DNA of 64,000 bases, taken from Acidobacteriota bacterium (GTDB taxonomy: Bacteria > Acidobacteriota > Thermoanaerobaculia > Multivoradales > Multivoraceae). Where the stretch lies: the NCBI GenBank assembly GCA_028877275.1, contig JAPPFP010000008.1, positions 58,154 to 122,153 on the forward strand, in the 5' to 3' direction. Position numbers and translations under genes: made by a program. The notes beneath the pieces are model-generated. The model saw only the letters and a program-made list of their open reading frames with translations. It was not told where the DNA came from and ran no database searches. Shown piece by piece: positions 33,049-43,700 of this stretch. The first letter of the stretch is position 1; the number at the start of each line of letters is the position of its first letter.

Positions 33049-33885
33049 ATGACAGACCGCACCGTACTCATCACCGGCTGCTCGAGCGGCTTCGGCAAGC
33101 TGGCAGTCCACACCTTCCGAGCCAACAGCTGGAACGTCGTGGCCACGATGCGATCGCCGGAGAAGGAAGCGGAGCTCACGGGCCTCGAAGGCGTCCTGGT
33201 TACGAGGCTCGACGTCAAGGATCCGCGGAGCATCGACGCCGCCTTCGAGCAGGGCACCGCCGCGTTCGGCCCGATCGACGCGGTCGTCAATAACGCCGGC
33301 TACGGCAGCAACGCGCTCTTCGAGCAGTCGCCCGATGCCTCCGTCCGCGACATCTACGAGACGAACGTGTTCGGCCTGATGAACGTGATGCGCCGCGCCC
33401 TGCCCGACATGCGGAAACGGGGCTCCGGCTGCATCGTCAACGTGACGTCGATGGGGGGCCTGATGGGCCTGCTCGGCAACTCCGTCTACTCGTCGTCGAA
33501 GTTCGCCGCCGAGGGACTCACCGAGGCGCTCGCGCTCGAGTACAAACCGCTCGGCATCCGCGTCGTTTCCGTCGCGCCCGGGGCCTACCTCACCACCGCG
33601 TTCGGCTCCAATACGGACAACTACGTCGAGTCCGGCGACTCCCAACTCGTCGAGCACTCGCGAAAGCTCCGCGACCACTTCGCTGCGATCGTCTCGGGCG
33701 GCGAACCGCAGGACCCGCAGGAGGTGGCGGACAAGATCTACGAGTGCGTAGTCGCAGACGACGTCCCGGTGCATAACCCCGTCGGCGCCGACGCGGAACG
33801 GCTCAGCGGTCTGATCGACAGCCTGCCGTCGCGCCAGGCGTTCGTCGCCGCGATGGAGCAGATGCTGCTGCCGCCGGCCGGCTAG
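33049..33885 (+). CDS. SDR-family oxidoreductase
   Basis: A 278-residue short-chain dehydrogenase. TGCSSGFG is the nucleotide motif, NNAGYG follows, then the catalytic Ser in NVTSMGG and Tyr/Lys in YSSSK. ATMRSPEKE after the second strand has an Arg, favouring NADPH. AGGGAG precedes the ATG by ten bases. It follows the TetR gene and probably shares its regulation. Confidence 0.9.
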   Translation: MTDRTVLITGCSSGFGKLAVHTFRANSWNVVATMRSPEKEAELTGLEGVLVTRLDVKDPRSIDAAFEQGTAAFGPIDAVVNNAGYGSNALFEQSPDASVRDIYETNVFGLMNVMRRALPDMRKRGSGCIVNVTSMGGLMGLLGNSVYSSSKFAAEGLTEALALEYKPLGIRVVSVAPGAYLTTAFGSNTDNYVESGDSQLVEHSRKLRDHFAAIVSGGEPQDPQEVADKIYECVVADDVPVHNPVGADAERLSGLIDSLPSRQAFVAAMEQMLLPPAG

Positions 33886-33915
33886 CTGGCTCTAGCTCTC
33901 GCCGGGCTCCCACAG

Positions 33916-35148
33916 CTACAGCTCACCGAAAGGCAGGGCCGTCGCTCCCTGGCCCAGCGGCAGTCGCACGTCGCCGGGATGAACGACGTAGCCGGGGACG
34001 GCGGCTTCCCCGAGGTCTCTCTGCAACGTCCTGATCGGCCTCGCCATCGCCGGGCGCGGCGTAGCCGACGCCTTCACTTCGATTGGTACGAGTTGCCCGC
34101 CCGCCTCGATCACGAAGTCGACCTCGGTACCGGCCCTCGTTCGCCAGAAGTAGACCCGCGGCGCCTCTCCGCGGTGAGTCAGCGTCCTTGTGATCTCGGA
34201 CAAGACTGCGGTCTCCATGATCGGGCCCCTCATCGGCCCGGAGGCCGCATGCTCCGGATCCCTCAACCCGACCAGGTGGCACAACGTGCCGACATCGGTG
34301 AAGTACACCTTCGGCGTCTTGACGAGCCGTTTGCCGACATTCGCGAAGTACGGGCGCAGCACGACCACCTGGTAGGTAGCCTCGAGCATCGACAGCCAGG
34401 CCTTCGCCGTGTTGACCGCGACTCCTAGATCCCTGGCGACATCGGCCAGGTTCAGCAACTGGGCGCAGCGGGCGGCGAGCACCCGAAGAAAGCTCTGGTA
34501 CTGGTTCAGGTCGCCGACATTGCGGACGGTGCGAACGTCCCGTTCGAGATACGTCTGCATGTAGCTCGCGTGCCACAGGAACGGGTCCCGGCCGGGGTTT
34601 GCCGCGAGTTCTGGGTAGCCGCCTCGAAGGAAGCTGTGCCAGAGGTCACCGAAAGCGGCGCCAGGCTCGGCCCTGCCCTCGGAACCACCCTCCCAAGGCA
34701 GACCAAGTCCCGGCCGGCCCTCCGCCTCCCGCCTCGATAGAGGGAAGAGCCGGAGAACCGCCGCCCGGCCCGCCAGGGACTCCGTTACCTTCTCGGCGAG
34801 CATCAGATTCTGAGACCCCGTCAAGAGGTACCGGCCGTGGGCGCCGCGGTCCGCGTCGATTCGCTCCCGGATGTAGGGCAACAGGCTCGGAGCGTGCTGC
34901 ACCTCATCGAAGATAACCGGCGGACCGTTCATCTCCAGGAAGCCCCGCGGGTCGTCCAGAGCGGCCGCCCGCACATCGGGAAGATCCAGCGAGAGGTAGC
35001 GGTAGCTGGCGCCGAAGACCCGCTGAAGCAGCGTCGTTTTACCGGCCTGCCGCGGACCGGTCAGCACGACCGCTGGGAACTCCGAGGCTGCCCGCTTCAC
35101 GACGGGCTCCAGGGATCGCTCGATGTATCGCTGCGTCGGCACGGCCAC
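33916..35148 (-). CDS. AAA ATPase with DUF4143 domain
   Basis: A 410-residue protein of the ATP-binding/DUF4143 family. Walker A is GPRQAGKTT (about residue 31), the Walker B-like strand is PPVIFDEVQHAP, and sensor Asn/Ser is in LLTGSQNLML. The C-terminal half holds DVARDLGVAVNTAKAWLSML, a winged-helix-like part, and a nuclease-like fold with RTRAGTEVDFVIE and PIEVKAS, typical of DUF4143. Function is not established; the PD-(D/E)XK-like residues hint at nucleic acid processing. The GTG start lies just downstream of a strong inverted repeat. Confidence 0.87.
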   Translation of the reverse strand: MAVPTQRYIERSLEPVVKRAASEFPAVVLTGPRQAGKTTLLQRVFGASYRYLSLDLPDVRAAALDDPRGFLEMNGPPVIFDEVQHAPSLLPYIRERIDADRGAHGRYLLTGSQNLMLAEKVTESLAGRAAVLRLFPLSRREAEGRPGLGLPWEGGSEGRAEPGAAFGDLWHSFLRGGYPELAANPGRDPFLWHASYMQTYLERDVRTVRNVGDLNQYQSFLRVLAARCAQLLNLADVARDLGVAVNTAKAWLSMLEATYQVVVLRPYFANVGKRLVKTPKVYFTDVGTLCHLVGLRDPEHAASGPMRGPIMETAVLSEITRTLTHRGEAPRVYFWRTRAGTEVDFVIEAGGQLVPIEVKASATPRPAMARPIRTLQRDLGEAAVPGYVVHPGDVRLPLGQGATALPFGEL

Positions 35149-35161
35149 CCCGTAAGTGGCA

Positions 35162-35184
35162 ATTATGCATTTCTACTGCATAAT
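35162..35184. promoter_or_regulatory. Perfect inverted repeat in front of the DUF4143 ATPase
   Basis: ATTATGCA, seven bases, TGCATAAT. It ends 14 bases before the GTG start on the minus strand and is the most A/T-rich stretch of the neighbourhood. The inner CATAAT could double as a -10 box, so binding of a regulator here would block transcription. Confidence 0.5.
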
Positions 35185-35210
35185 GTCCACCACACCTGTC
35201 TGCGGCGGAA

Positions 35211-35306
35211 GCCGGCGGGAACCCGTGTGGCGCGGACCCGCGCCACACGCGTCACAGTCCGTGCGCCCGTCATCGGGCGCACGGATGACACGCCGGCGCA
35301 CCCAGT
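35211..35306 (+). repeat. Dispersed hairpin repeat, copy D, with two nested hairpins in its loop
   Basis: The outer stem GCCGGCG (35211-35217)/CGCCGGC (35291-35297) and tail GCACCCAGT are conserved, but the usual 4-base loop is replaced by 73 bases. These hold two perfect hairpins with 11-bp stems and 4-base loops: 35224-35249 (stem CGTGTGGCGCG) and 35259-35284 (stem CCGTGCGCCCG). It lies between katG and the ATPase gene. Confidence 0.85.
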
Positions 35307-35333
35307 CTTGAAGCCCTTCGAGATGCGCCGGGA

Positions 35334-37577
<2,244 letters not shown>

Positions 37578-37632
37578 CTAACCGCTGTATACAAGGATCC
37601 GGAGGCATTGAAAAGTCCCGGGGCGGCGGAGC

Positions 37633-39225
37633 ATGACAAGCTCGCCGGAGATGACCGAAGCACACCCGCCGGGACCACCCCCGATGCCCTCGGGGTCGCT
37701 TGAAGCGTGGGCGCTGGAGACCCCTCTAGCGACCGCCGTTTCAGACCAACGGCGCTCCGTCGACTGGGCCACCTGGAACGAACGGGCCAACCGGCTGGCG
37801 AACGCCCTGGAGCACGAACTCGGGCTCGCGGCGGGAAGCCGCGCCGCCGTCCGGCTGCGCAATCGGGTGGAGTGGTTCGAGACCGGGTCGGCGCTGGCGA
37901 AGTGCGGAGCGGCCCCGGTTCCTGTCGGCACCCGGCTGGCCGCCGACGAAGTCACCTACATCACTGGCCACAGCGGAGCGCAGCTCTTCGTCACGGACGA
38001 TCCGGAAATGGCGCGGGCAGCATCCTCGTTCCGGGACAACGCCCTCCGCGCGACCATTCTGGTCGGCGGTGACACGCCGGACGGTGTCCTGAACTTCGAG
38101 GAGCTGATTCACACCGGGCGACCGGTCCCTCGGGTCGCCGGTCCGCCCATCGGCGCCAAGAACATCTCGTACACGTCCGGCACGACCGGGCGTCCGAAAG
38201 GCGCCGTCCGCTCCTACACGCCTCAGCAGCTCCAGGCTCTCGGCGCGATCGTCGCGACGATCAACGCGAGGCTCCGGCTCGGCCGCGACGAGAAGCACCT
38301 CGTCGTCGCTCCGCTCTACCACGCTGCGCCGTCGTTCTGCGCGCAGCAGGCGAGCCGCGCCGGAGGTCACCTGGTGCTGCATGAGCGGTTCAACGCCGAA
38401 GCCGCGCTCAAGGAGATGGGCCGGGGCGTCACCAGCACCTTCATGGTGCCGACGATGGTGCGCAGGATCCTGGCCCTGCCGGAGGAGCGCCTTCGGACGA
38501 CCGATCTCTCCTCGCTGCGGGCCCTGATCCTTGGCGGCGCTCCCTTCCCCGCCGAGATGCGCGCGCCGGCCCAGGAAGTGCTCGGCGAAGTCCTGTTCGA
38601 CATGTACGGCTCGACCGAGACCGGCTTCGCCACGATGCTCGAACCGGCCGACCAGGTGCGCAAGGCAGCGTCGGTCGGGCGGGCGCTCGACGGCGTCGAC
38701 GTGCTGCTTCTGGACGAAGAGCACCGCCCCGTGGCCCAGGGCGAACGGGGCGTGCTCTTCATCCGGAGTCCCATGCAGGTCAACGGCTACTACGCCGACG
38801 AGGAAGCGACGGCGGAGAGCGCCCACCAGGGCTACTTCACCGCCGGCGACGTCGCCTACCAGGACGACGAGGGCTTCCTCTACATCGTCGACCGCATCAA
38901 GGACATGATCCTGGTGGGCGGCGCCAACATCTACCCGGCGGAGATCGAGCAGGTCCTGCGCGCCCACCCGGCCGTCACCGACGCGGCCGTGTTCGGCATC
39001 CCCAACGAGGATCTCGGCGAGGAGATCAAGGCGATCGTCGAGCTAGTGCCGGGAGAGACGGCCGAGCCCGGGGAGCTCATCGCCCACTGCGGCGAGCGGC
39101 TGGCGAAGAACAAGTGGCCGCGCAGCATCGACTTCCTGGCCGAGTTGCCGCGGAATCCCACCGGGAAGATCCTCAAGCGGGAACTCCGCGCGCCGTACTG
39201 GGCGGACCGGGAGCGCTCGATCTGA
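37633..39225 (+). CDS. AMP-forming acyl-CoA synthetase
   Basis: A 530-residue ANL-superfamily adenylating enzyme that activates a carboxylic acid to its CoA ester. The P-loop motif YTSGTTGRPKGAV starts at about residue 180, followed by DMYGSTETG, YFTAGDVAY, VDRIKDMILVGGANIYPAEIE (A8 hinge) and the catalytic Lys in NPTGKILKREL near residue 512. Layout fits medium/long-chain fatty acid or aromatic acid ligases; the acid is not readable. Convergent with an S12 hydrolase. Confidence 0.92.
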   Translation: MTSSPEMTEAHPPGPPPMPSGSLEAWALETPLATAVSDQRRSVDWATWNERANRLANALEHELGLAAGSRAAVRLRNRVEWFETGSALAKCGAAPVPVGTRLAADEVTYITGHSGAQLFVTDDPEMARAASSFRDNALRATILVGGDTPDGVLNFEELIHTGRPVPRVAGPPIGAKNISYTSGTTGRPKGAVRSYTPQQLQALGAIVATINARLRLGRDEKHLVVAPLYHAAPSFCAQQASRAGGHLVLHERFNAEAALKEMGRGVTSTFMVPTMVRRILALPEERLRTTDLSSLRALILGGAPFPAEMRAPAQEVLGEVLFDMYGSTETGFATMLEPADQVRKAASVGRALDGVDVLLLDEEHRPVAQGERGVLFIRSPMQVNGYYADEEATAESAHQGYFTAGDVAYQDDEGFLYIVDRIKDMILVGGANIYPAEIEQVLRAHPAVTDAAVFGIPNEDLGEEIKAIVELVPGETAEPGELIAHCGERLAKNKWPRSIDFLAELPRNPTGKILKRELRAPYWADRERSI

Positions 39226-39243
39226 GCCCCACGCTCGGACCCT

Positions 39244-40506
39244 TCAGTCGACGATCGCGGCCTTGATGGCGTTCTCGAAGCCGGCCGACACGCCCTTGCT
39301 GCCCTGCTGGACCATCAGGACGGCCGTGATCTCGTTTGCCGGGTCGGTCCAGGACACGGTTCCGAACGCGCCGCCCCAACCGAAGGCGCCCTCGCCCCGC
39401 GCGCTCTTCGCGGCCACCGGGTCGAGCACGACGGACACTGCGTAGCCGAACCCCGAGCCGGGCTGCTTGCCTCCCTGTCCGTAGAGTTCGCCGACCTGGT
39501 TGCTGGACATCCGGGCGACCGACTCCGGGCTCAGCAGACGGTTCCCGAACAGCTCGCCGCCGCCGGCCAGCATCTGCTCGAAGCGAAGAAAGTCCTCGGC
39601 GGTGCTGGAGAGCCCACCGGAGGCCGAGGCGTAGCGACTCGGCTTGTCCCAGCCCTTCGACTTGCCGTCGAGGCCGCGAATCACGACCCGTCTGGACTCC
39701 TTCTCCGGCGGCAGGAAGAAGTGGGTGTCGGCCATGCCGAGCGGCTCGAAGACGCGCCGGCGAAGGAAGTCGTCGTATGACTCGCCCGAGACGATCTCGA
39801 TGATCCGGGCGACGACATCGTGGCCGATGCGCGGGCTGTAGCCCCACCGCGAGCCCGGCTGAAAGTCGAGCGGCATGCGGGCATACAACGGCACGCGGCT
39901 CGCCAGGGTGTCGTCCGGGCCGACGTTCGGCAGCTTCGCGACCGCCGTGCCGAGTCCGTAGCTGCCCAGCCCGGCGCTGTGGGTCAGCAGGTCGTGGATC
40001 GTGATCGGGCGCTCCGCCGGCACGAGGCGGTGCTCGGGAGTCTCACCCGGCGCCACGAACGCGGGGACAACGTCCCTGTCCGCGGGCTCCTTGAGTACGG
40101 CGACCCGCATGTCGCCGAACTCGGGCAGGTACTTCGCGACCTCGTCCGCCGGATCGAAGAGACCCTCCTCGATCATCATCATCGCTGCGACCCCGAGCAC
40201 CGGCTTCGACGAGGAGGCCATCCGGAAGATCGCGTTCTTCTCCATCGGCCGACCCCTATCTGTGTCCATCAGGCCGTACGCCTCGAAGTGGACGATCTTC
40301 CCGCGCCGGGCCACCGCCGTGACCGCCCCCTGGATCTCGCCCGTGTCGACGTGGCGCTTGATGACGGCGTCGATCTCGAGCAGGCGCTCGCTCGACATGC
40401 CCACGTCCTCGGGCGAGGCCCCGGGAATCTCCTGAGCGGGAAGCGCCGTCCAAGCAATGGTCGCTGCGAACAGCGCAAGCAAGGCGTTTCCACGGGACCT
40501 CTTCAT
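39244..40506 (-). CDS. Secreted S12 serine hydrolase (class C beta-lactamase type)
   Basis: A 420-residue hydrolase with a signal peptide (cleavage near LPAQE). SxxK is Ser98-S-S-Lys101 (FRMASSSKP). The Tyr motif is in RWGYSPRIGHDV, and DLLTHSAGLGSYG is the conserved helix. The usual HxG box is replaced by FGWGGAFGTVSW, as in the EstB-like branch (WGG). It lies one base after the PhyH-like gene; ATG 40506 has GGAGG nine bases upstream and is preferred over ATG 40515, where the ribosome site touches the start. Confidence 0.87.
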   Translation of the reverse strand: MKRSRGNALLALFAATIAWTALPAQEIPGASPEDVGMSSERLLEIDAVIKRHVDTGEIQGAVTAVARRGKIVHFEAYGLMDTDRGRPMEKNAIFRMASSSKPVLGVAAMMMIEEGLFDPADEVAKYLPEFGDMRVAVLKEPADRDVVPAFVAPGETPEHRLVPAERPITIHDLLTHSAGLGSYGLGTAVAKLPNVGPDDTLASRVPLYARMPLDFQPGSRWGYSPRIGHDVVARIIEIVSGESYDDFLRRRVFEPLGMADTHFFLPPEKESRRVVIRGLDGKSKGWDKPSRYASASGGLSSTAEDFLRFEQMLAGGGELFGNRLLSPESVARMSSNQVGELYGQGGKQPGSGFGYAVSVVLDPVAAKSARGEGAFGWGGAFGTVSWTDPANEITAVLMVQQGSKGVSAGFENAIKAAIVD

Positions 40507-40507
40507 C

Positions 40508-41116
40508 TCACTCATCCTCCGCCGACGCCGCCCAATAGAAGTACGAGATTGCCTGGCGTAACCGCCGGCTGCGGTTCGCTTCCGACCAGTGCACCGTCAG
40601 CGAGCTGTGAATCGTGGCGTCGCCCGGCTCGACCTCGACCGCGACCGCCTCCTCGGACTCGGGGCTGAAGCCCTCCAGGCCGACAACACTCGGCAGTTCC
40701 TGCCGGTGGGTGCCCCTCGCGTAGTAGAGGCAACCGTTCTCCCGGTCCGCCCGGTCGAGGGCGATCCAGATCGTCGCGCCCTTCTGCCGGTGCCCGACCG
40801 CATCGAGATGGGGCCTGATCCCCGACGTCTCCCCGGGCAGCCGGGCGAACCAGGCGGCCGTAGCGGGCTCGAGGTCGTCCTCCAGCAAGGCGGAGACCAA
40901 CTCCCGCTGCTTGCCGCGCTGGAGCTGGTCTTCGAACCAAGGATCCACCCTATTCAGGTTCTTGACGACGCCCGGGTACTCCTCACCTCTCTCAGCCTCG
41001 CTGAGACAACCTTCGGCGCGCGCACGCAGCTCTTCGAGCTCCTCGGGTGACAGGAATCCGCGGAGGACGACGTAGCCGTCCCGGTCGAAGTCCCGCTTGA
41101 GCTGCTCCAGGCTCAT
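40508..41116 (-). CDS. Phytanoyl-CoA dioxygenase-family protein, short form
   Basis: A 202-residue Fe(II)/2-oxoglutarate oxygenase. The facial triad is HLD in IRPHLDAVGH and the distal His in TIHSSLTVHWSEANRS, followed by RRLRQAISYFYW with Arg for 2-oxoglutarate. It is shorter than the usual 260-300 residues because the N-terminal part is compact. It overlaps the GPH transporter by ATGA and is followed by an S12 hydrolase, so the three form an operon that may take up and hydroxylate a small substrate. Confidence 0.85.
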   Translation of the reverse strand: MSLEQLKRDFDRDGYVVLRGFLSPEELEELRARAEGCLSEAERGEEYPGVVKNLNRVDPWFEDQLQRGKQRELVSALLEDDLEPATAAWFARLPGETSGIRPHLDAVGHRQKGATIWIALDRADRENGCLYYARGTHRQELPSVVGLEGFSPESEEAVAVEVEPGDATIHSSLTVHWSEANRSRRLRQAISYFYWAASAEDE

Positions 41117-42612
41117 CCGCCGCCGGTTCCCGTCGCCCGCGCCGCGCGCCTCGCCTCGAGCACGGTCAGGATCTCCTCATGCCTGCCGGCGTTCAGGCGG
41201 TACAGCATCATGAACAGGATGCCGACGCCGTAGATCACGAGGCAGAGCGGCCCGCTCATCACCAGCAGGCCAGTGAGCGTCCCTGCCGACACGCCTTCCG
41301 CCTCCGCGTTCTGCGGGAACTGGATCAGTTCCAGCCCGAAGCCTCCGATCAGCCCGCCAAAGCCCTCCGTCGCCTTCATCGCGAACTCCCGAACCGAGAA
41401 GATCGTGCCCTCGGCCCGGCTGCCGGTCCGGAGTTCGTGGTCGTCCGCGATGTCGACCAACTGCGAGTCGACCACGATGGCCATTACCGTCACCAGGGCA
41501 TAGCCGACGAACAACGGTCCGAACACCAGGGGCAGCAGCAGCGCCGAGTCGTTGCCCGGAAACAGCCCCGCCAGGCGCAGGACATGCGGAAAGGCCACCA
41601 GGACGGCCGCGACCGCGCTGGTGAAGATGACCGTCGGCTTCTTGTCGAAGCGGCGCGTCATGTACTTGGCGAGCGGCAGGGCCACGAAGATCCCTGGAAT
41701 CTTCGCGAAGGCGAGGACCGAGAACTGTTCCGTCGACAGATCGTAGACCCAGATCCAGGTGAAGATGTTGACCATGTCCAGGACGCCCTGGGCCGCGGCG
41801 ATGGTCAGCCACGAGGCAGTCACCGACACGAAGGACCGGTTCGCGAGCAGTTGCCGCAACTCTCCGTAGTGGTCGCGGAAGTTGAAGCGCCGGCGCGTGG
41901 TCGCGTGCAGGTGGGGAATCTGGTCGGCCGTCCCGAAGGTACAGACGAGAACGGCGGCCAGCACCACGACAGCGCCGAACCCGGCCAGGATGACGTACCG
42001 GTTCGGGTCGAGGAGCCCGTTGCTGAACTCCGGCGTGGACGGAAAGACAGCGTTCAGGACCAGCAGGCTCAATCCGACCGCGGCGCCCGTGGCGACGACG
42101 TTGTACCAACCGAAGACCGAGGTCCTTTCGTGATAGTCGTCGGTGAGCTCCGCACCGAGAGCGTCGCGCGGAATGTTGTGGAATGACGTCGAGATCCGGA
42201 GCAGGACCAGGAAGCACACCTGCCACGCGAAGAGGGCGCCCTCGCTCAGACCTGAGATCGGCTGATAGAGGAAGTAGAACGAGATCGCGATCGGCAGGGC
42301 CGACATCAGCATCAGCGGATGGCGACGCCCCCACCGGCTCCGGAAGCGATCGGAGATCGCCCCGACCATTGGATCGGAGACTGCGTCGACGATGCTCGCG
42401 ACCAGGTAGGCGACGCCGCACAGCGCCGCCGAGACGCCGAGCACCTGGTTGTAGAAGATCAGGGTGGTGATCCGGCCGGCGACCACCATCCCCTCCTGAA
42501 AGCCGCCGGAGGAGAACGCGAGCTTGGTGCGAAGCGGCACCTTGCGCCGGCGGCCGGGGCCCCGGCGGCCAGGCGGATCGTCGGCCGTCTGAGGCTGGAT
42601 GTCGTCTGTCAT
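41113..42612 (-). CDS. GPH-family (sugar/cation symporter type) MFS transporter
   Basis: A 499-residue twelve-helix transporter. The first helices carry KLAFSSGGFQEGMVV and a loop reads DAVSDPMVGAISDRFRSRWGRRHP, the GPH signature (DxxxDPxxGxxSDRxxxxxGRRxP). Family members import glycosides, hexuronides or related solutes with Na+ or H+. A basic, Pro/Gly-rich N-terminus precedes the first helix. It leads an operon with PhyH-like and S12 genes. Confidence 0.9.
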   Translation of the reverse strand: MTDDIQPQTADDPPGRRGPGRRRKVPLRTKLAFSSGGFQEGMVVAGRITTLIFYNQVLGVSAALCGVAYLVASIVDAVSDPMVGAISDRFRSRWGRRHPLMLMSALPIAISFYFLYQPISGLSEGALFAWQVCFLVLLRISTSFHNIPRDALGAELTDDYHERTSVFGWYNVVATGAAVGLSLLVLNAVFPSTPEFSNGLLDPNRYVILAGFGAVVVLAAVLVCTFGTADQIPHLHATTRRRFNFRDHYGELRQLLANRSFVSVTASWLTIAAAQGVLDMVNIFTWIWVYDLSTEQFSVLAFAKIPGIFVALPLAKYMTRRFDKKPTVIFTSAVAAVLVAFPHVLRLAGLFPGNDSALLLPLVFGPLFVGYALVTVMAIVVDSQLVDIADDHELRTGSRAEGTIFSVREFAMKATEGFGGLIGGFGLELIQFPQNAEAEGVSAGTLTGLLVMSGPLCLVIYGVGILFMMLYRLNAGRHEEILTVLEARRAARATGTGGG

Positions 42613-42666
42613 CGCCGCCCGTCACAAACTTGGAACAGCGTACCACTTGGAGTAACTTACGGCCCC

Positions 42667-43593
42667 ATGGAGTTTGGCGCCCAGCTCAGCAGCTACCGCG
42701 TGCCGTGGTCGGACACCGAGGCCACGGTCCAGGCGATCGAGAACGGCTCCTGGAGCAGCCTGTGGTTCTCGGACCACTTCCTGCCGCCGGCCGCTCCCAA
42801 CGACGAACACCTGTCGGCCCTCGAGATCTGGACCCTGGTCACGGCGGCGGCGGTCGTGACCGAGCGGGTGCGGCTCGGCACGCTCGCCTGCGGCGTCACC
42901 TACCGCAACCCGGCCCTTCTCGCGAAGATCTGCGCCAGCGTCGACCACATCAGCGGCGGGCGCATGGAGCTGGGGATCGGCGCCGCCTGGTTCGAGCGCG
43001 AGCACCGCGCGTACGGATGGGACTTCCCCACTCTGCGCGAGCGCTCAGACCGCCTGGAGGAAGCGGCCCAGCTCATCCGCCTCCTCTTCACCGCGGAAGA
43101 GGGCGAGAAGGTCAGCTTCGAGGGAAACCACTACCGCCTGGACGAGGCGCCCCTCGTGCCGGGTTCGACCCGGCCGCGCTCCACCCGGACGGCCCACATC
43201 CCCATCCTGATCGGCGGCAACGGCGAGAAGCGGACGCTGCGCACCTGCGCCCGCTACGGCGACATCAGCAATCTGGACTTCTGGCACCCGGCCGGGGTCG
43301 ATGTCTTCAGGCACAAGCAGAAGGTCCTCGACCGCCACTGCGAAAACGCAGGCCGCGACCCGGCGGAGATCAAGCGAACGGTCGGCCTGCCCTTCCGGCT
43401 CTTCGCGAACGACGCGGAAGCCGCGAAGTCACCCGGACAACCCTGGTACTGCTGGGGCACCGCCTCCTACGTCCAGGACCTGCTGCACCAGTACGTCGAA
43501 GCGGGCGCCCAGGAGATCGTCCTGTGCGGCATCGGCAACCGGCCGGAAGCCTGGCAGCAGATCGACGAGGAGATTCTGACCGCCTTCGATTGA
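42667..43593 (+). CDS. LLM-class (luciferase-like, F420-type) oxidoreductase
   Basis: A 308-residue bacterial luciferase-like enzyme, most like F420-dependent members. SSLWFSDHFLPP, VTAAAVVTERVRLGTLACGVTYRNPALLAK and HISGGRMELGIGAAWFEREH are the characteristic barrel stretches. IPILIGGNGEKRTLR is the phosphate loop. No flavin or F420 biosynthesis genes are nearby, so the cofactor is inferred from family only. Divergent from the GPH operon across 54 bases. Confidence 0.9.
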   Translation: MEFGAQLSSYRVPWSDTEATVQAIENGSWSSLWFSDHFLPPAAPNDEHLSALEIWTLVTAAAVVTERVRLGTLACGVTYRNPALLAKICASVDHISGGRMELGIGAAWFEREHRAYGWDFPTLRERSDRLEEAAQLIRLLFTAEEGEKVSFEGNHYRLDEAPLVPGSTRPRSTRTAHIPILIGGNGEKRTLRTCARYGDISNLDFWHPAGVDVFRHKQKVLDRHCENAGRDPAEIKRTVGLPFRLFANDAEAAKSPGQPWYCWGTASYVQDLLHQYVEAGAQEIVLCGIGNRPEAWQQIDEEILTAFD

Positions 43594-43609
43594 AGAGGCT
43601 CACGCTCGG

Positions 43610-43642
43610 ACTTGGTGCGCCGGCCTTCTGGCCGGCATCCGG
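43610..43642 (-). repeat. Dispersed hairpin repeat, copy E (compensated stem)
   Basis: Stem GCCGGCC/GGCCGGC with loop TTCT (43619-43636), where most copies have GCCGGCG/CGCCGGC: both strands of the closing pair changed together. The conserved end is ACTTGGTGC, with one change from ACTGGGTGC. It follows the LLM stop by 16 bases. Confidence 0.75.
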
Positions 43643-43700
43643 TTGCCATGCCGCTAGACTCGCGCCATTCAGCGAGGCCATCCGGGCCAAGGAGAACCCC

